Part shown: piece by piece, positions 14,092-15,373 of the stretch | Numbering within the stretch: position 1 is the first letter of the stretch | How the letters are laid out: each line of letters starts with the position of its first letter | Assembly: GCA_044370375.1 (NCBI GenBank) | Contig: JBILVQ010000054.1 | Coordinates: forward strand, 1-15,373 | Length of the DNA: 15,373 bases | Source: JBILVQ01 sp044370375 | Lineage (GTDB): Bacteria > Bacteroidota > Bacteroidia > UBA4408 | Direction of reading: 5' to 3' | Position numbers and translations under genes: made by a program | The notes under the pieces: model-generated | Told to the model about the DNA's origin: nothing | The model's database searches: none | The model's input: only the letters and a program-made list of their open reading frames with translations

Positions 14092-15373
14092 ATGAAAAGC
14101 TCCAACATGAAAAACAAATTACACAAATTATCCTCTGGAATTGCAGCATTCTTGTTGCTTTTTTCTCTATCCACCAAAGCCCAGTACAACACCCCAACCG
14201 TTAATGCGGCCATTGCTGGTGGAGAGTACGGAACCCACACCAATGGTCAAAATCAGGAAACCAATGGTGGTGTTGTTACTTACATGACCTGGGATGCCAC
14301 CAACCTTTATGTTGGGGTTACCGGCGGAAATGTGGGAGAAGGTTACGTTCTTTATCTAGACAGCGACCCGCAAATTCCTGTCAATGGTGGTACCAATGCC
14401 AATGGAACCAATGTAGGTTTTAACTATGATGGTACCAGCTTTGCTGCTTTGCAATTCAGAGCCAACATTGTGGTTTATTTTAAAAACGGATATCGGGAAT
14501 ACAGAACCCATAATGGTGCAAATGGCTGGAATGCATCTACCGCAGGCTTTGGATCGTATGCAGATAATGGTGTCTTTGGTGGCGGTGGTATTCGTGAAGT
14601 GGCCATTCCTTGGGCTGCTATTGGCGGTATTCCCGGTTCTTTCAATTGGTTTGGTTACCTAACCAGTTCAGGTGGTTTTGTTTATGGCGGCACTCCTACT
14701 GTGAATGCAGGCGGCAACATAGGTACCTCTGCCCGATACGAACGCTATTATACTGTTAGTTCAACAACCAATGGTTCAGCTACCAAGCCCTTTAATCGTG
14801 AATCTTATGTTTTTAATTCAACCGTAAGCAACAATGCTTTCAATGCTATAACGGTTTACGACTTTACCATGAACTCCTCCGGACTGCAAATTGCACGCTT
14901 GAACTCAGGCGGTGATTGGGTCATCAATGGAAATTTGGTCATCAATGACGGAACCGTATTTTTTGGATCGGGAGGTGCAGGCTATGGGCAAACTACCGTA
15001 AATAATATTGATGTAAGAAATGTTGGTTCACTGAATATGGATCAAACCAACAAGGTGCTTTTGGTCAATGGAAATATCAATATCAGCAGTTCATCCGCTA
15101 ATGCCCTCAGACTCTCGGGTACAGCAGGCGGTGATTTAAGATTGAGAGGTAATTTTACCAAAACAGCAGGAACCTTTACCAGTAACGGACGACAAGTTGA
15201 CTTTAACGGAACTGCCGCTCAAAGTATAACGAGTAACTCAGCCCTTAGTATCAATTTTTTATTGGTATCAAATACCGCTGCAACTGTAACCTCAACAAAT
15301 GCTGCCATTTCGGTGGTGAATAACCTCACCATCAATGCAGGTGCCAATTGTAGGTTAGACATGGGTGCCAATA
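14092..15373 (+). CDS. Secreted multidomain surface protein with CBM9/DOMON-like N-terminal domain, 3' part cut by window edge
   Basis: The frame runs from the ATG at 14092 without a stop to the right edge (427 codons). A second ATG at 14107 is an alternative start that keeps the signal peptide. The signal peptide ends STKA-Q (about residues 27-31). Residues about 31-235 resemble the carbohydrate-binding family 9 / DOMON-like domain: TYMTWDATNLYVGVTGGNVG followed by GYVLYLDSDP and later REVAIPWAAIGG. After about residue 240 come short repeats of beta strands rich in Asn, Gly, Ser and Thr (WVINGNLVINDG, KVLLVNGNINISS, RLRGNFTKTAG, QVDFNGTAAQSITSN, VNNLTINAGA), typical of long Bacteroidota surface or adhesin proteins with a type IX sorting domain at the end. 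That terminal domain is expected beyond the window and not seen. Only one cysteine occurs, near the edge. It is transcribed divergently from the amidohydrolase operon. Confidence 0.85.
   Translation, partial: MKSSNMKNKLHKLSSGIAAFLLLFSLSTKAQYNTPTVNAAIAGGEYGTHTNGQNQETNGGVVTYMTWDATNLYVGVTGGNVGEGYVLYLDSDPQIPVNGGTNANGTNVGFNYDGTSFAALQFRANIVVYFKNGYREYRTHNGANGWNASTAGFGSYADNGVFGGGGIREVAIPWAAIGGIPGSFNWFGYLTSSGGFVYGGTPTVNAGGNIGTSARYERYYTVSSTTNGSATKPFNRESYVFNSTVSNNAFNAITVYDFTMNSSGLQIARLNSGGDWVINGNLVINDGTVFFGSGGAGYGQTTVNNIDVRNVGSLNMDQTNKVLLVNGNINISSSSANALRLSGTAGGDLRLRGNFTKTAGTFTSNGRQVDFNGTAAQSITSNSALSINFLLVSNTAATVTSTNAAISVVNNLTINAGANCRLDMGAN

Noticed and set aside
14061..14243. 60-codon minus-strand frame at the start of the surface-protein gene
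   Set aside because: It is antisense to the signal peptide and first domain of the plus-strand gene, whose frame and promoter box are convincing.

Overview
The window looks like chromosomal DNA of a low-GC member of the Bacteroidota. The signs are: TAnnTTTG-type -7 promoter boxes in front of several starts, an absence of obvious Shine-Dalgarno sequences, a TonB-dependent receptor, exported proteins with Ala-Gln signal-peptidase sites, and at the right end the beginning of a large Asn/Gly/Thr-rich secreted protein of the kind exported by type IX secretion. I see no rRNA, tRNA, CRISPR array, insertion sequence or phage gene. Ten complete genes and one truncated gene at each edge fill almost all of the sequence.

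Left block (1-3877, minus strand): a three-gene operon read in the order YfiR-like periplasmic protein, TonB-dependent receptor, membrane sensor protein with HAMP and PAS domains. The sensor is cut by the window edge just before the expected histidine-kinase core. The genes are 2 and 15 bases apart. They would form an outer membrane - periplasm - inner membrane signalling unit, analogous in layout to YfiB-YfiR-YfiN but with a TonB receptor and a probable kinase in the outer and inner positions. This is the most interesting system in the window.

Middle block: an OsmC-like protein gene overlaps by 4 bases a gene for a two-domain iron-sulfur protein (YjdI-like [4Fe-4S] domain plus CDGSH domain), both on minus. 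Next comes a TIGR02757/DUF2400 family gene (minus), divergent from an M50B-like membrane metalloprotease gene (plus). The 66 bp between their starts hold two promoter-like signals back to back, each placed so that the transcript would begin at or within a few bases of the start codon.

Right block (6524-13908, minus strand): a tight four-gene operon read in the order 1009-aa double amidohydrolase, 432-aa degenerate amidohydrolase, 687-aa membrane-anchored protein of unrecognised family, GT9 heptosyltransferase-like glycosyltransferase. Junctions are a 10 bp gap, a TGATG overlap and a 28 bp overlap. Of three amidohydrolase-like domains only one keeps the metal ligands.

Right edge (14092-15373, plus strand): the 5' part of a secreted protein with a CBM9/DOMON-like N-terminal domain followed by beta-strand repeats, preceded by an exact TAnnTTTG box. 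Family assignments rest on motif recognition by eye; no database search was run.
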